This document shows, piece by piece, positions 1-7,306 of a stretch of DNA of 64,000 nt (position 1 is the stretch's first letter; every line of letters starts with the position of its first letter). The position numbers and the translations under genes are program-made. The DNA is from Euzebyella saccharophila (GTDB lineage: Bacteria > Bacteroidota > Bacteroidia > Flavobacteriales > Flavobacteriaceae). The notes under the pieces were generated by a model. That model was given only the letters and a program-made list of their open reading frames with translations, did no database searches and was not told the origin of the DNA. The DNA lies in assembly GCF_014855495.1 (NCBI RefSeq), contig NZ_JACYFJ010000001.1, forward strand, positions 1,364,001 through 1,428,000, written 5' to 3'.

Positions 1-770
1 CGGCTGATATAATGAGTGACATAAAGGAAAATGTCATGCCAGAAATACAGTCTAAATACCCTACCGTTACCGCTTCTTATGAAGGGCAGAATAGGGAGGC
101 CAATAAAATGACGAGCTCTTTAAGAGTGGTAGGTTTATCTGTACTGTTACTTATTTATATAACTATTGCCTTCACCTTTAGAAGCTTTAGTCAGCCATTG
201 CTTTTACTTTTAATGGTGCCTTTTAGCCTTACCGCTGTTGGATGGGGCCATTATATTCATGGCTTCCCTGTGAACATGCTATCTCTTTTAGGAATTATTG
301 CACTTATTGGGATTATGGTAAATGACGGCTTGGTCCTCATTAGTAAATTCAATGGTAATCTTAGGGATGGTATGAAGTTCGATGATGCTATTTATGATGC
401 AGGACGTTCCCGTTTTCGTGCTATATTCTTGACCTCAGTAACTACTATCGCGGGGTTGGCTCCTTTGTTGTTGGAGAAGAGTAGGCAGGCACAGTTTCTG
501 AAACCTATGGCTATTTCAATTTCCTACGGAATTGGGTTTGCAACCATCTTAACATTATTGTTATTGCCCCTCTTTCTTTCCTTTAGCAACAGGATCAAGG
601 TGGGTAAAAAATGGTTGGTCAAAGGTGGGGATGTAACCAAGGAAGAGGTTGAAAGGGCAATAAAGGAACAAAAGGAGGAGGAAGAAATGAACAAAGTGGC
701 CAGCCCGTCCCTTAATGGAAGTTCTCGACATGGAGAGCCCGAAACAATAGAATTACAGGGTAAAGAATAA
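1..770 (+). CDS. RND efflux permease, C-terminal part (5' truncated by window edge)
   Basis: The reading frame is open to the left edge (first whole codon at position 3), so the ATG at 12 is an internal Met and not the start. What remains (about 255 residues) is the C-terminal membrane half of an AcrB/MexF-type resistance-nodulation-division permease. It has five or so hydrophobic helices, including the conserved stretch NMLSLLGIIALIGIMVNDGLV typical of the last transmembrane bundle. Full family length is about 1000-1050 residues, so roughly three quarters is missing. A highly charged cytoplasmic tail of about 55 residues, rich in Glu and Lys, follows the last helix. The TolC gene begins 6 bp downstream, so the two are almost certainly one operon; a periplasmic adaptor gene is expected to the left. 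Substrate cannot be inferred. Confidence 0.93.
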   Translation, partial: ADIMSDIKENVMPEIQSKYPTVTASYEGQNREANKMTSSLRVVGLSVLLLIYITIAFTFRSFSQPLLLLLMVPFSLTAVGWGHYIHGFPVNMLSLLGIIALIGIMVNDGLVLISKFNGNLRDGMKFDDAIYDAGRSRFRAIFLTSVTTIAGLAPLLLEKSRQAQFLKPMAISISYGIGFATILTLLLLPLFLSFSNRIKVGKKWLVKGGDVTKEEVERAIKEQKEEEEMNKVASPSLNGSSRHGEPETIELQGKE

Positions 771-776
771 CAGCTA

Positions 777-2132
777 ATGAGTTTATTAAAAAAGTGTTTT
801 TTCTTAGGAGCAATCTTCATATCGGTTGGTTTAATTGCCCAAGAACAAGAACTTCTTTCCAAGGACGACGCCATAAAACTGGCGCTGCTCAATAATTTTG
901 ATATTAAGATAGCCCGTAATCAGGTAGATGTGGCAAAGAACAACAAGAGTGTTCTTAATTCCGGATATTTACCGACGGTTACAGCTACTTCTGGAGCAAA
1001 TTACTCTAGGGATGACTCTACAATTGAATTCCCCGGTCAAACTTTGGACGATGGAAGTCCCAGGCCAGATTTAAGCCTGTACAAGGCAGAAGCACAACGA
1101 TACAATTCGGTCGTCAACGTCAACTATACTCTTTTTGATGGTTTAGGAAGGTTGTATACCTACAAACAGTTGAAGGAGCAATACCAGCTAAGTGAACTTC
1201 AGGCCAGGGAAACTATAGAGAATACCCTGCTTCAATTATTTAGCGTGTACTTTGAAGTGGCTCGCCTAACAGAAAATAAAAATGTATTACAGCAGGCTTT
1301 GGAAATTAGTACACAGCGAATTACAAGGGCCGAGTATTCTTTTGAATACGGGCAGAATACCAAGTTGGATATCTTAAATGCCCAGGTAGATGTTACTAAC
1401 GACAGTATCAACCTTTTGAATACCCTACAGCAATTGGAAAATACCAAAAGAGATTTAAATGTGGTGCTTAACAGGGATTTAAATGTCGGATTTGAAGTAG
1501 ACACGCTTATTTCTTTTATACCAAAATTACAATTGGAAGAATTGGTTTCCCAAGCGCAGATGAACAACGTTGCCATTTTGCAATCGCAAAAAAATCTAAC
1601 CATTAATGAGTATGATATAAAAGTAAGTAGATCAGGATATCTACCCACTGTAGGGCTTAATGGGACCTATGGTTGGAATTTGAACCAAAGCGCTCCCTCC
1701 GCATTTTTTCCAGGTACTAACAATGAAAATTGGAATTTTGGCTTAGGAGCTAGTCTAACTTGGAATCTGTTCGATGGAGGTGGAACTACGGTCCGAATGA
1801 AAAATGCCAAAATAGCTTACGAGACCCAAGAATTAGTACTGGAGCAGATTGAACTTCAGGTAGAAAGGGATATACAAAATGCGTTGGCCATTTATGAAAA
1901 CAGGTTGAATATCTTTCAGATTCAGGAACAGAATGTGCTTACCAACCAAAACAACTTTGATCGTTCCAAAGAACAGTTTCAGTTGGGCCGTATTACATCC
2001 ATAGAATTTAGGCAGGCGCAAATCAATCTTTTAAATGCCCAAACCAATAAGAACTTGGCCAAGTATGACGCTAAGCTTGCAGAGCTTCAATTACTTCAGC
2101 TAACCGGTCAACTGCTAAATATTCAGATTTAA
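777..2132 (+). CDS. TolC-family outer membrane efflux protein
   Basis: 451 residues, the usual length of a TolC/OprM-type outer membrane factor. Residues 1-21 form a Sec signal peptide ending GLIA, before the mature start QEQELLS. The two tandem outer membrane efflux protein repeats are visible: each has long heptad-rich helices and a strand segment (NVNYTLFDG near residue 115 and SLTWNLFDGG near 330), which is the typical duplicated pattern. It would form the trimeric outer-membrane exit duct for the RND permease that ends 6 bp upstream. Nothing in the sequence specifies the exported compound. Confidence 0.93.
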   Translation: MSLLKKCFFLGAIFISVGLIAQEQELLSKDDAIKLALLNNFDIKIARNQVDVAKNNKSVLNSGYLPTVTATSGANYSRDDSTIEFPGQTLDDGSPRPDLSLYKAEAQRYNSVVNVNYTLFDGLGRLYTYKQLKEQYQLSELQARETIENTLLQLFSVYFEVARLTENKNVLQQALEISTQRITRAEYSFEYGQNTKLDILNAQVDVTNDSINLLNTLQQLENTKRDLNVVLNRDLNVGFEVDTLISFIPKLQLEELVSQAQMNNVAILQSQKNLTINEYDIKVSRSGYLPTVGLNGTYGWNLNQSAPSAFFPGTNNENWNFGLGASLTWNLFDGGGTTVRMKNAKIAYETQELVLEQIELQVERDIQNALAIYENRLNIFQIQEQNVLTNQNNFDRSKEQFQLGRITSIEFRQAQINLLNAQTNKNLAKYDAKLAELQLLQLTGQLLNIQI

Positions 2133-2222
2133 ATCAAACACCTATTCCAAAATGGACATGGACTCAAGGTTGCAGATAAACTAAATTCTTTGTAACATAG
2201 TCGTAACTTAATTAAACTGCAC

Positions 2223-3239
2223 ATGTCATCCATAGGAATAGGAATTGTAGGTACAGGGTCGATCGTTAATAATTACATCAAATGCATTTCTGAGTTGGAA
2301 AATGCCCATTTGGTAGCTCTTTTCACCAAATCATCCGATAGGGTAGAGGCGGTAAAAAAGCAATTTGGGGTCGCGGCCTTTAGTAATATGGATGAATTTC
2401 TCTCCCAAGATATGCAGTTAGTGTGTATCTGTAATGAAAGTGGTAGACATGGTGAAGCCATTGAAGCTGCGGCGTTTGCGGGAAAACATGTGCTAAGTGA
2501 AAAGCCACTGGAAGTTACAACCCAAAAAATTGATCAAGCTATAGAGATTTGTAAAAAGCAGGGAGTGCAACTTGGTTGTGTGCTGCAAAATAGATGCAGT
2601 GCAGACTATCGTTTGTTAGAGAAGGCTGTAAATGAGGGGAGACTGGGAAAAATCTTAATGGGCAATGCCCATATTAACTGGTACCGTTCGCATGAATATT
2701 ACGCGGGTAGCGATTGGAGAGGAACTCTTGAATATGATGGAGGTGCAGCTTTTATGAATCAGGGAATTCATACCATAGATCTGTTAACAAATCTATTGGG
2801 AGATGCCAAATCTGTGTATGGTAAAGTAAAAACAAGTGTTCATCCCATAGAAGGAGAAGATGTAGGTAGTGCTATTGTTGAATTTGAAAACGGGGCTATC
2901 GGCAATATAACGGCGGGAACCGCTTTGACCCCTGGCTATCCGGAAAGGCTTGAAATCTATGGGGAAAAAGGTAGTGTGCTCATGGAGGCCGGTAAGATTG
3001 TACAATGGAATGTTCCTGGTACAGATTCCCCAACAATAGCCCAAAGCGGAGATGCTTCAGGTGCCGCAGACCCTACCGCCATTGGTCATCAAAATCATAA
3101 GGAAGTCTTGGCAAATATGCTTCAAGTGATTTTGGAAGGAGGAGAGCCCATGGTAAATGGAACAGAAGCCCGTAAAGCGGTCGCAGTGATCAATGCCATT
3201 TATGATTCTTCAAGGAAAGGTGAATTGGTGCATCTCTAA
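2223..3239 (+). CDS. Gfo/Idh/MocA-family oxidoreductase
   Basis: 338 residues, typical for the family. The N-terminal Rossmann fold shows IGIVGTGSIVNNY (residues 5-17), and the conserved EKP motif (SEKPLEV) closes the nucleotide domain near residue 95. The C-terminal half is the alpha/beta substrate domain (GGAAFMNQGIHTIDLL). Family members oxidise or reduce sugars, inositols and related polyols with NAD(P), and some act on glycosides through 3-keto intermediates. No signal peptide is present, so it should be cytoplasmic. It is followed 10 bp later by a small cysteine-rich gene on the same strand. It lies about 4 kb before the sulfatase/SusCD locus but is separated from it by unrelated genes, so I do not link it to that locus. 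Substrate unknown. Confidence 0.9.
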   Translation: MSSIGIGIVGTGSIVNNYIKCISELENAHLVALFTKSSDRVEAVKKQFGVAAFSNMDEFLSQDMQLVCICNESGRHGEAIEAAAFAGKHVLSEKPLEVTTQKIDQAIEICKKQGVQLGCVLQNRCSADYRLLEKAVNEGRLGKILMGNAHINWYRSHEYYAGSDWRGTLEYDGGAAFMNQGIHTIDLLTNLLGDAKSVYGKVKTSVHPIEGEDVGSAIVEFENGAIGNITAGTALTPGYPERLEIYGEKGSVLMEAGKIVQWNVPGTDSPTIAQSGDASGAADPTAIGHQNHKEVLANMLQVILEGGEPMVNGTEARKAVAVINAIYDSSRKGELVHL

Positions 3240-3249
3240 AATCTAATGA

Positions 3250-3432
3250 ATGTACGAGCATTTTTTTCAATGCCCCTACTGCTGGGAAGATATTTCAATG
3301 CTGATAGACCCCTCAATAAACAGACAGGTATATGTGGAAGATTGTGAGGTGTGCTGCAATCCTATAGAGGTTGAACCCATTTTTGAAAACTCTGAACTGA
3401 TGGCTTTTGAAGCCAGAAGTATAGAGCAATAA
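3250..3432 (+). CDS. CPxCG-motif cysteine-rich small protein
   Basis: 60-residue protein with two cysteine pairs, CPYC near residue 8 and CEVC near 32, plus a fifth Cys, spaced as in the small CPXCG-motif family that presumably binds zinc. The start ATG lies 10 bp after the oxidoreductase stop, so co-transcription is likely. The family is widespread in proteobacteria and Bacteroidota, but I know of no assigned function. Acidic, with no signal peptide, so a cytoplasmic location is expected. Confidence 0.8.
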   Translation: MYEHFFQCPYCWEDISMLIDPSINRQVYVEDCEVCCNPIEVEPIFENSELMAFEARSIEQ

Positions 3433-3434
3433 GC

Positions 3435-4121
3435 CTAGTCCATTTCTTTTATTTTACCCCCAAAAACTTTATCCTTTTGTATTTCTTTTGGGTTTCCGTA
3501 GATGTAAATGGAACCTCCCGCTCTTACCTTTGCCTCTACCTTATCTGAAGCTTTTATGTCTGCACGGCCACCTGCATTCACGACCACTACGGTCTCTTTG
3601 GTATCCAGTTGTTTGTTGTAAATTTTTCCGCCCGTATTGACCATTACCTCTTGGGTATTGGCAGAACCGCTTAAGGTAACCTCTCCACCGGAAATAGACT
3701 TGGTGTATAAATCGCTCAATGCAACTTTCAGGTCAATCCTGCCTCCCTCTTGGGTCTTAATTTCAATGCGTCCGTCTTGTTTCAAAACTTCGTCAGAATT
3801 GATTTTTGCGTTTTCATTGGCATCAATTAGGGCCAAATCTTCTGTGTAATAAAGAGTTGCTTTTGCTTCGTCCCCATCCATAAAATTGTCAAATTCCATT
3901 TTTATTTTGAGGAGTCCGTTTTTATTGGAAATATTGACCTCATCCTTATCGTCTCCAGTAATCACGAGTTTGTTCTCCGAACTCTTGACCAAGGTGACAA
4001 CTATTCTGTCGTAGGCTTTTAACTCGGTGAATTTATCAAGCGTTTTGGTATTGGCTTTTTGGGCAAAAAGACTTCCTGAGATTACAAAAAGAACTATAAA
4101 AAGGAGAAAACGATTTTTCAT
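3435..4121 (-). CDS. Head-GIN-type exported protein (DUF2807)
   Basis: 228 residues with an N-terminal Sec signal peptide (about 20 residues, ending LFAQ). The body is a repetitive beta-solenoid-like run of Gly/Asp/Lys-rich strands (for example NTGGKIYNKQ and NAGGRADIKA), characteristic of the head-GIN/DUF2807 family common in Bacteroidota. Role unknown; it is thought to be a periplasmic or surface-exposed beta-helical protein. It is convergent with the CPxCG gene, with a 2 bp gap. Confidence 0.85.
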   Translation of the reverse strand: MKNRFLLFIVLFVISGSLFAQKANTKTLDKFTELKAYDRIVVTLVKSSENKLVITGDDKDEVNISNKNGLLKIKMEFDNFMDGDEAKATLYYTEDLALIDANENAKINSDEVLKQDGRIEIKTQEGGRIDLKVALSDLYTKSISGGEVTLSGSANTQEVMVNTGGKIYNKQLDTKETVVVVNAGGRADIKASDKVEAKVRAGGSIYIYGNPKEIQKDKVFGGKIKEMD

Positions 4122-4238
4122 TTGAGTAAAAATTGATGAAGCTCAAAGATAACTCATTTTAACAAATTGAAGCCCCTAGGTGAGGTTAGAGGTTTAGGAC
4201 CGGTAATTCTAGGGATGCATAAAGAATATGACAATTTT

Positions 4239-4272
4239 TTGCTTTTCTGGTCGGAAAAAACCCTTAATTTTA
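4239..4272 (+). promoter_or_regulatory. Candidate flavobacterial promoter for the FGE-like lipoprotein gene
   Basis: A TTG at 4239-4241 and TAATTTTA at 4265-4272, 23 bp apart, resemble the Bacteroidota -33 TTG / -7 TAnnTTTG promoter with one mismatch in the last base. They lie about 30 bp upstream of the ATG at 4302. Pattern match only. Confidence 0.3.
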
Positions 4273-4301
4273 GCGAAATCCAAACAAATTAAACTATCTA
4301 A

Positions 4302-5345
4302 ATGAAAAAAATTATTTACTGCCTGACCATCGTCGGTGCCCTAACTTATTCATGTACGGCGAAAAAGGTAGCAGTTGAGAAAACTCCTGAAACGGTCACT
4401 GAAACACCGGAAGAACCAAAATTACTTCCACCTGCTCAAAGTTCAGAAACCAATGGCTATACCGAAACTGTACCGGCTACCGAAGTAAGTTTTGATATGG
4501 TGGCCATACCTGCCGGAAGTTTTATGATGGGCAGTCCTGATTCCGAAACCAATAGAAAAGCGGATGAAGGCCCTCAGAAAAATGTGAATCTAGATGCTTT
4601 CTATATGGGTAAATATGAGGTTACCTGGGACCTCTTTGAATTGTTTTTTAAACAGAACAAAGATATGTTCGTAAAGCTGGAAAATGACAGGGTCATGAAG
4701 GTGGATGCCATAACCAGACCAAGTCCGCCTTACGAGGATCCTTCGTACGGAATGGGAAAAGATGGTTTTCCAGCCGTTAGTATGTCTGCCTATTCGGCAT
4801 TGGTATTTTGTAAATGGTTAAGTACCATCACGGGCAAGTTTTATCGGTTGCCCACGGAAGCTGAATGGGAATATGCAGCAAGAGCAGGTACTACCACCGT
4901 TTATAGTTTTGGCGATGATTTGAGCCAAATAGATGAATATGCAGTTTATTATAAGAACAGTGAAAGCAAATATGCCAAGGCAGGAAGTAAAAAACCAAAC
5001 CCTTGGGGGCTACACGACATGCACGGCAACGTCGCCGAATGGACGTTGGATGAGTACAAAGAAGATGCTTATGAAAAGACAGACGCTAAAAATCCTTGGG
5101 TGACGCCTACTGTAATTCATCCTCGTTCGTACAGAGGCGGGTCTTGGGATGATGATGCCGATAAATTACGATCTGCGGCAAGAACGGCCTCTAGCTTAAA
5201 GCAGCAAAAACGAGACCCTCAAATTCCAAAAAGTTTTTGGTGGTTTACCGATTCTAATTATGTTGGTATGCGATTGGTAAGTCCAAAAGAACAGCCTTCT
5301 GCGGAAGAGCAGAAGAAATTTTGGCAAACCGTGTTAGATGAGTAG
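4302..5345 (+). CDS. Formylglycine-generating-enzyme-like lipoprotein lacking the catalytic cysteines
   Basis: 347 residues with a lipoprotein signal (Cys18 in LTYSC), a linker rich in Thr/Glu/Pro to about residue 60, then an FGE/SUMF1-type sulfatase-modifying-factor fold. Visible landmarks are the MVAIPAGSFMMGS entry motif, RLPTEAEWEYAARAG, HDMHGNVAEWTLDEY and RGGSWDDD. In true formylglycine-generating enzymes two cysteines follow the GGS segment. Here that stretch (DDDADKLRSAART) has none, so it cannot use the canonical copper/cysteine chemistry. The architecture, a lipoprotein with a Cys-less FGE fold, resembles the structural GldJ/GldK class of Bacteroidota proteins more than an enzyme. 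It has its own promoter-like sequence; YceI follows 63 bp later. Confidence 0.87.
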   Translation: MKKIIYCLTIVGALTYSCTAKKVAVEKTPETVTETPEEPKLLPPAQSSETNGYTETVPATEVSFDMVAIPAGSFMMGSPDSETNRKADEGPQKNVNLDAFYMGKYEVTWDLFELFFKQNKDMFVKLENDRVMKVDAITRPSPPYEDPSYGMGKDGFPAVSMSAYSALVFCKWLSTITGKFYRLPTEAEWEYAARAGTTTVYSFGDDLSQIDEYAVYYKNSESKYAKAGSKKPNPWGLHDMHGNVAEWTLDEYKEDAYEKTDAKNPWVTPTVIHPRSYRGGSWDDDADKLRSAARTASSLKQQKRDPQIPKSFWWFTDSNYVGMRLVSPKEQPSAEEQKKFWQTVLDE

Positions 5346-5408
5346 GTCGCTTTAACCCCTATTTTGATTCATTAATAATCCGGAAATTTTCCGATAAAAT
5401 ATTTATAA

Positions 5409-5936
5409 ATGAAAATTTTGATCACCATAGTATTGGTTGTTTCTACCTTCTCATTGCAGGCTCAAGAAAAATACATGCTACAAGATGACAGTACCTTGAA
5501 AATAAATGGAACCTCTACCATCCACGATTGGACGGTGGCAGCTGAGCAGCTCAGTGGAAAATTGACGGCAGATGGACAATCTCCAAAGTCAATCGAGTTG
5601 GATGTGGTAGTTGAGGGAATTAAAAGTGAAAGGGGCCCTACAATGGACAATAAAATGTACGATGCCTTGAAAAAGGATGAACATCCTAAAATTAATTTTA
5701 CGCTTAAAGAGGTGAAAAGTTCATCGGTTTTGGTGGGTACACTTAGCATAGCAGGGCAGAGTGACAATGTGGAAATCCCTGTTGCGTTGGACCATACGGG
5801 AGATAACATCAAACTTTCAGGAAAATACGGAATAGCATTGGCCGATTTTGGTATCGAACCCCCAACAGCCATGTTCGGACAGATAGTCGTAGGAGAAAAA
5901 GTAGAGGTGGAATTTGCCTTAAATTTTTCAAAGTGA
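5409..5936 (+). CDS. YceI-family periplasmic lipid-binding protein
   Basis: 175 residues with a Sec signal peptide (residues 1-18, ending LQAQ) followed by a YceI lipocalin-like beta barrel. The family hallmark near the N-terminus, GTSTIHDWTV, is clear, as is the central HPKINFTLKEV strand. Family members bind isoprenoid or amphiphilic ligands in the periplasm; the ligand here is unknown. It ends 17 bp before the M20 hydrolase gene and is probably co-transcribed with it. Confidence 0.92.
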   Translation: MKILITIVLVVSTFSLQAQEKYMLQDDSTLKINGTSTIHDWTVAAEQLSGKLTADGQSPKSIELDVVVEGIKSERGPTMDNKMYDALKKDEHPKINFTLKEVKSSSVLVGTLSIAGQSDNVEIPVALDHTGDNIKLSGKYGIALADFGIEPPTAMFGQIVVGEKVEVEFALNFSK

Positions 5937-5953
5937 TAAAGCGCTAAGCTTCT

Positions 5954-7144
5954 ATGCAAAATGCCCATCTAATTGAAAAAATAAAGAACCTGTCAAAGTC
6001 CTTCTTGCCAGAATTTATTTCGGTGAGAAGGCATCTTCATGCCTATCCTGAACTATCTTTTCAAGAGGATGAAACTTCTAAATACCTTCGAAAGTATTTG
6101 ATTTCCTTAGGTGTCGATACAGTAAAACAGGTGGCAAATACTGGCTTACTGGCTACCATACAAGGGAAATCCAAAGGGCCATCCGTTTTATTGCGTTCGG
6201 ATATGGATGCCCTCCCCATCACCGAAGAAAATACTTTTGAGTTTGCATCACAAAATTTGGGAGTGATGCATGCCTGCGGACATGACGCGCATGTGGCCTC
6301 TCTCCTCATGTGCGCTAAAATATTGATGCAGCTAAAAAATGAGTTTGCTGGCGAGGTACAATTGTTGTTTCAGCCAGCAGAAGAGTTATGGCCGGGCGGT
6401 GCAACTAAGGTGCTTGAGGATAAGGTGTATAAGGATTTAGGTGCAATTCCGCATGTAGGGCAACACGTGAGACCAGATTTGCCCGTAGGTAAGGTGGGGT
6501 TCCGTTCTGGAAAGTTTATGGCGAGTATGGATGAAATTTTCCTTACAGTGAAAGGGAAAGGAGGTCACGCGGCCATGCCGGAAATAGCTGTAGACCCCGT
6601 TTTGATCAGTTCCCACATTATTGTGGCCGCTCAACAGCTGGTAAGTAGAATGGCATCACCAAAAACCCCTTCCGTACTTTCTTTTGGGAAAGTGATTGCC
6701 GACGGAGCCATTAATGTGCTTCCTAATGAAGTTTATATAGAAGGTACTTTTAGAACTATGGATGAGACCTGGAGATTGGATGCCCTAAAAAAACTGGAAA
6801 AGTTGATAAAGGGCATTGCAGATTCTATGGGTGGTACAGCTGAACTGACTTTTAAAAATGGCTATCCGCATTTGATAAACGATTCTCTTCTAACACCCTT
6901 ACTTCACCAAAAAGCTTCGGAATATTTGGGAGCCGAAAATGTGGTTGAAATGGAACAGTGGATGGCTGCCGAAGATTTTGCCTACTATTCCCAAAACGGA
7001 CCCTCTTGTTTTTATATGTTGGGAGTTGGCAATATTGAAAAGGGCATTGCTTCTGGTCTACATACCCCTACATTTAATATTGATGAACAGGCCTTGGAAA
7101 TAGGCGGCGGTTTAATGGCTTACTTGGCTTTGTCCCAGTTATAA
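5954..7144 (+). CDS. M20-family amidohydrolase/aminoacylase
   Basis: 396 residues, typical of the M20D amidohydrolase family (hippurate hydrolase, N-acyl-amino-acid or IAA-amino-acid hydrolases). Visible metal and catalytic motifs are RRHLHAYPELSFQE at the N-terminus, MDALPI, HACGHDAHVAS (metal ligands) and QPAEEL with the catalytic Glu. The dimerisation insert contains GKGGHAAMPE. The C-terminal AAEDFAYY motif supplies another metal ligand. No signal peptide, so cytoplasmic. It probably hydrolyses an N-acylated amino acid or peptide, with substrate unknown. Confidence 0.92.
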   Translation: MQNAHLIEKIKNLSKSFLPEFISVRRHLHAYPELSFQEDETSKYLRKYLISLGVDTVKQVANTGLLATIQGKSKGPSVLLRSDMDALPITEENTFEFASQNLGVMHACGHDAHVASLLMCAKILMQLKNEFAGEVQLLFQPAEELWPGGATKVLEDKVYKDLGAIPHVGQHVRPDLPVGKVGFRSGKFMASMDEIFLTVKGKGGHAAMPEIAVDPVLISSHIIVAAQQLVSRMASPKTPSVLSFGKVIADGAINVLPNEVYIEGTFRTMDETWRLDALKKLEKLIKGIADSMGGTAELTFKNGYPHLINDSLLTPLLHQKASEYLGAENVVEMEQWMAAEDFAYYSQNGPSCFYMLGVGNIEKGIASGLHTPTFNIDEQALEIGGGLMAYLALSQL

Positions 7145-7244
7145 CTTTCACATCATTTGTGGCAATTTTCTTTCTTTTTCTCTCTTAAATGTCTTTTATT
7201 TTGAGTTTGTGGTATAAATGGGGCTATTCATTGCCTAAATAGCA

Positions 7245-7276
7245 TTGGACAAGACTGTTTAAAATCACTAAATTTA
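7245..7276 (+). promoter_or_regulatory. Candidate promoter for the planctomycete-type cytochrome operon
   Basis: TTG at 7245-7247 and TAAATTTA at 7269-7276, spaced 21 bp, match the Bacteroidota TTG/TAnnTTTG promoter except for the final base. They lie 30 bp before the ATG at 7307, in a 162 bp gap that otherwise holds nothing I recognise. Pattern match only. Confidence 0.35.
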
Positions 7277-7306
7277 AATGCCAATTTACCTCACCAATTA
7301 CTAACT

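Noticed and set aside
2223-3239. Gfo/Idh/MocA oxidoreductase as part of the SusCD locus
   Set aside because: Five unrelated genes on both strands lie between it and operon A, so the link is not supported by position.
4302-5345. FGE-like protein as the maturase of the sulfatase at 20258
   Set aside because: It lacks both catalytic cysteines, is a lipoprotein, and lies 15 kb away in a different transcription unit.
5380-5395. CGGAAATTTTCCG palindrome before YceI as an operator
   Set aside because: Short, AT-rich and imperfect, found once, and with no matching copy before other genes I checked.
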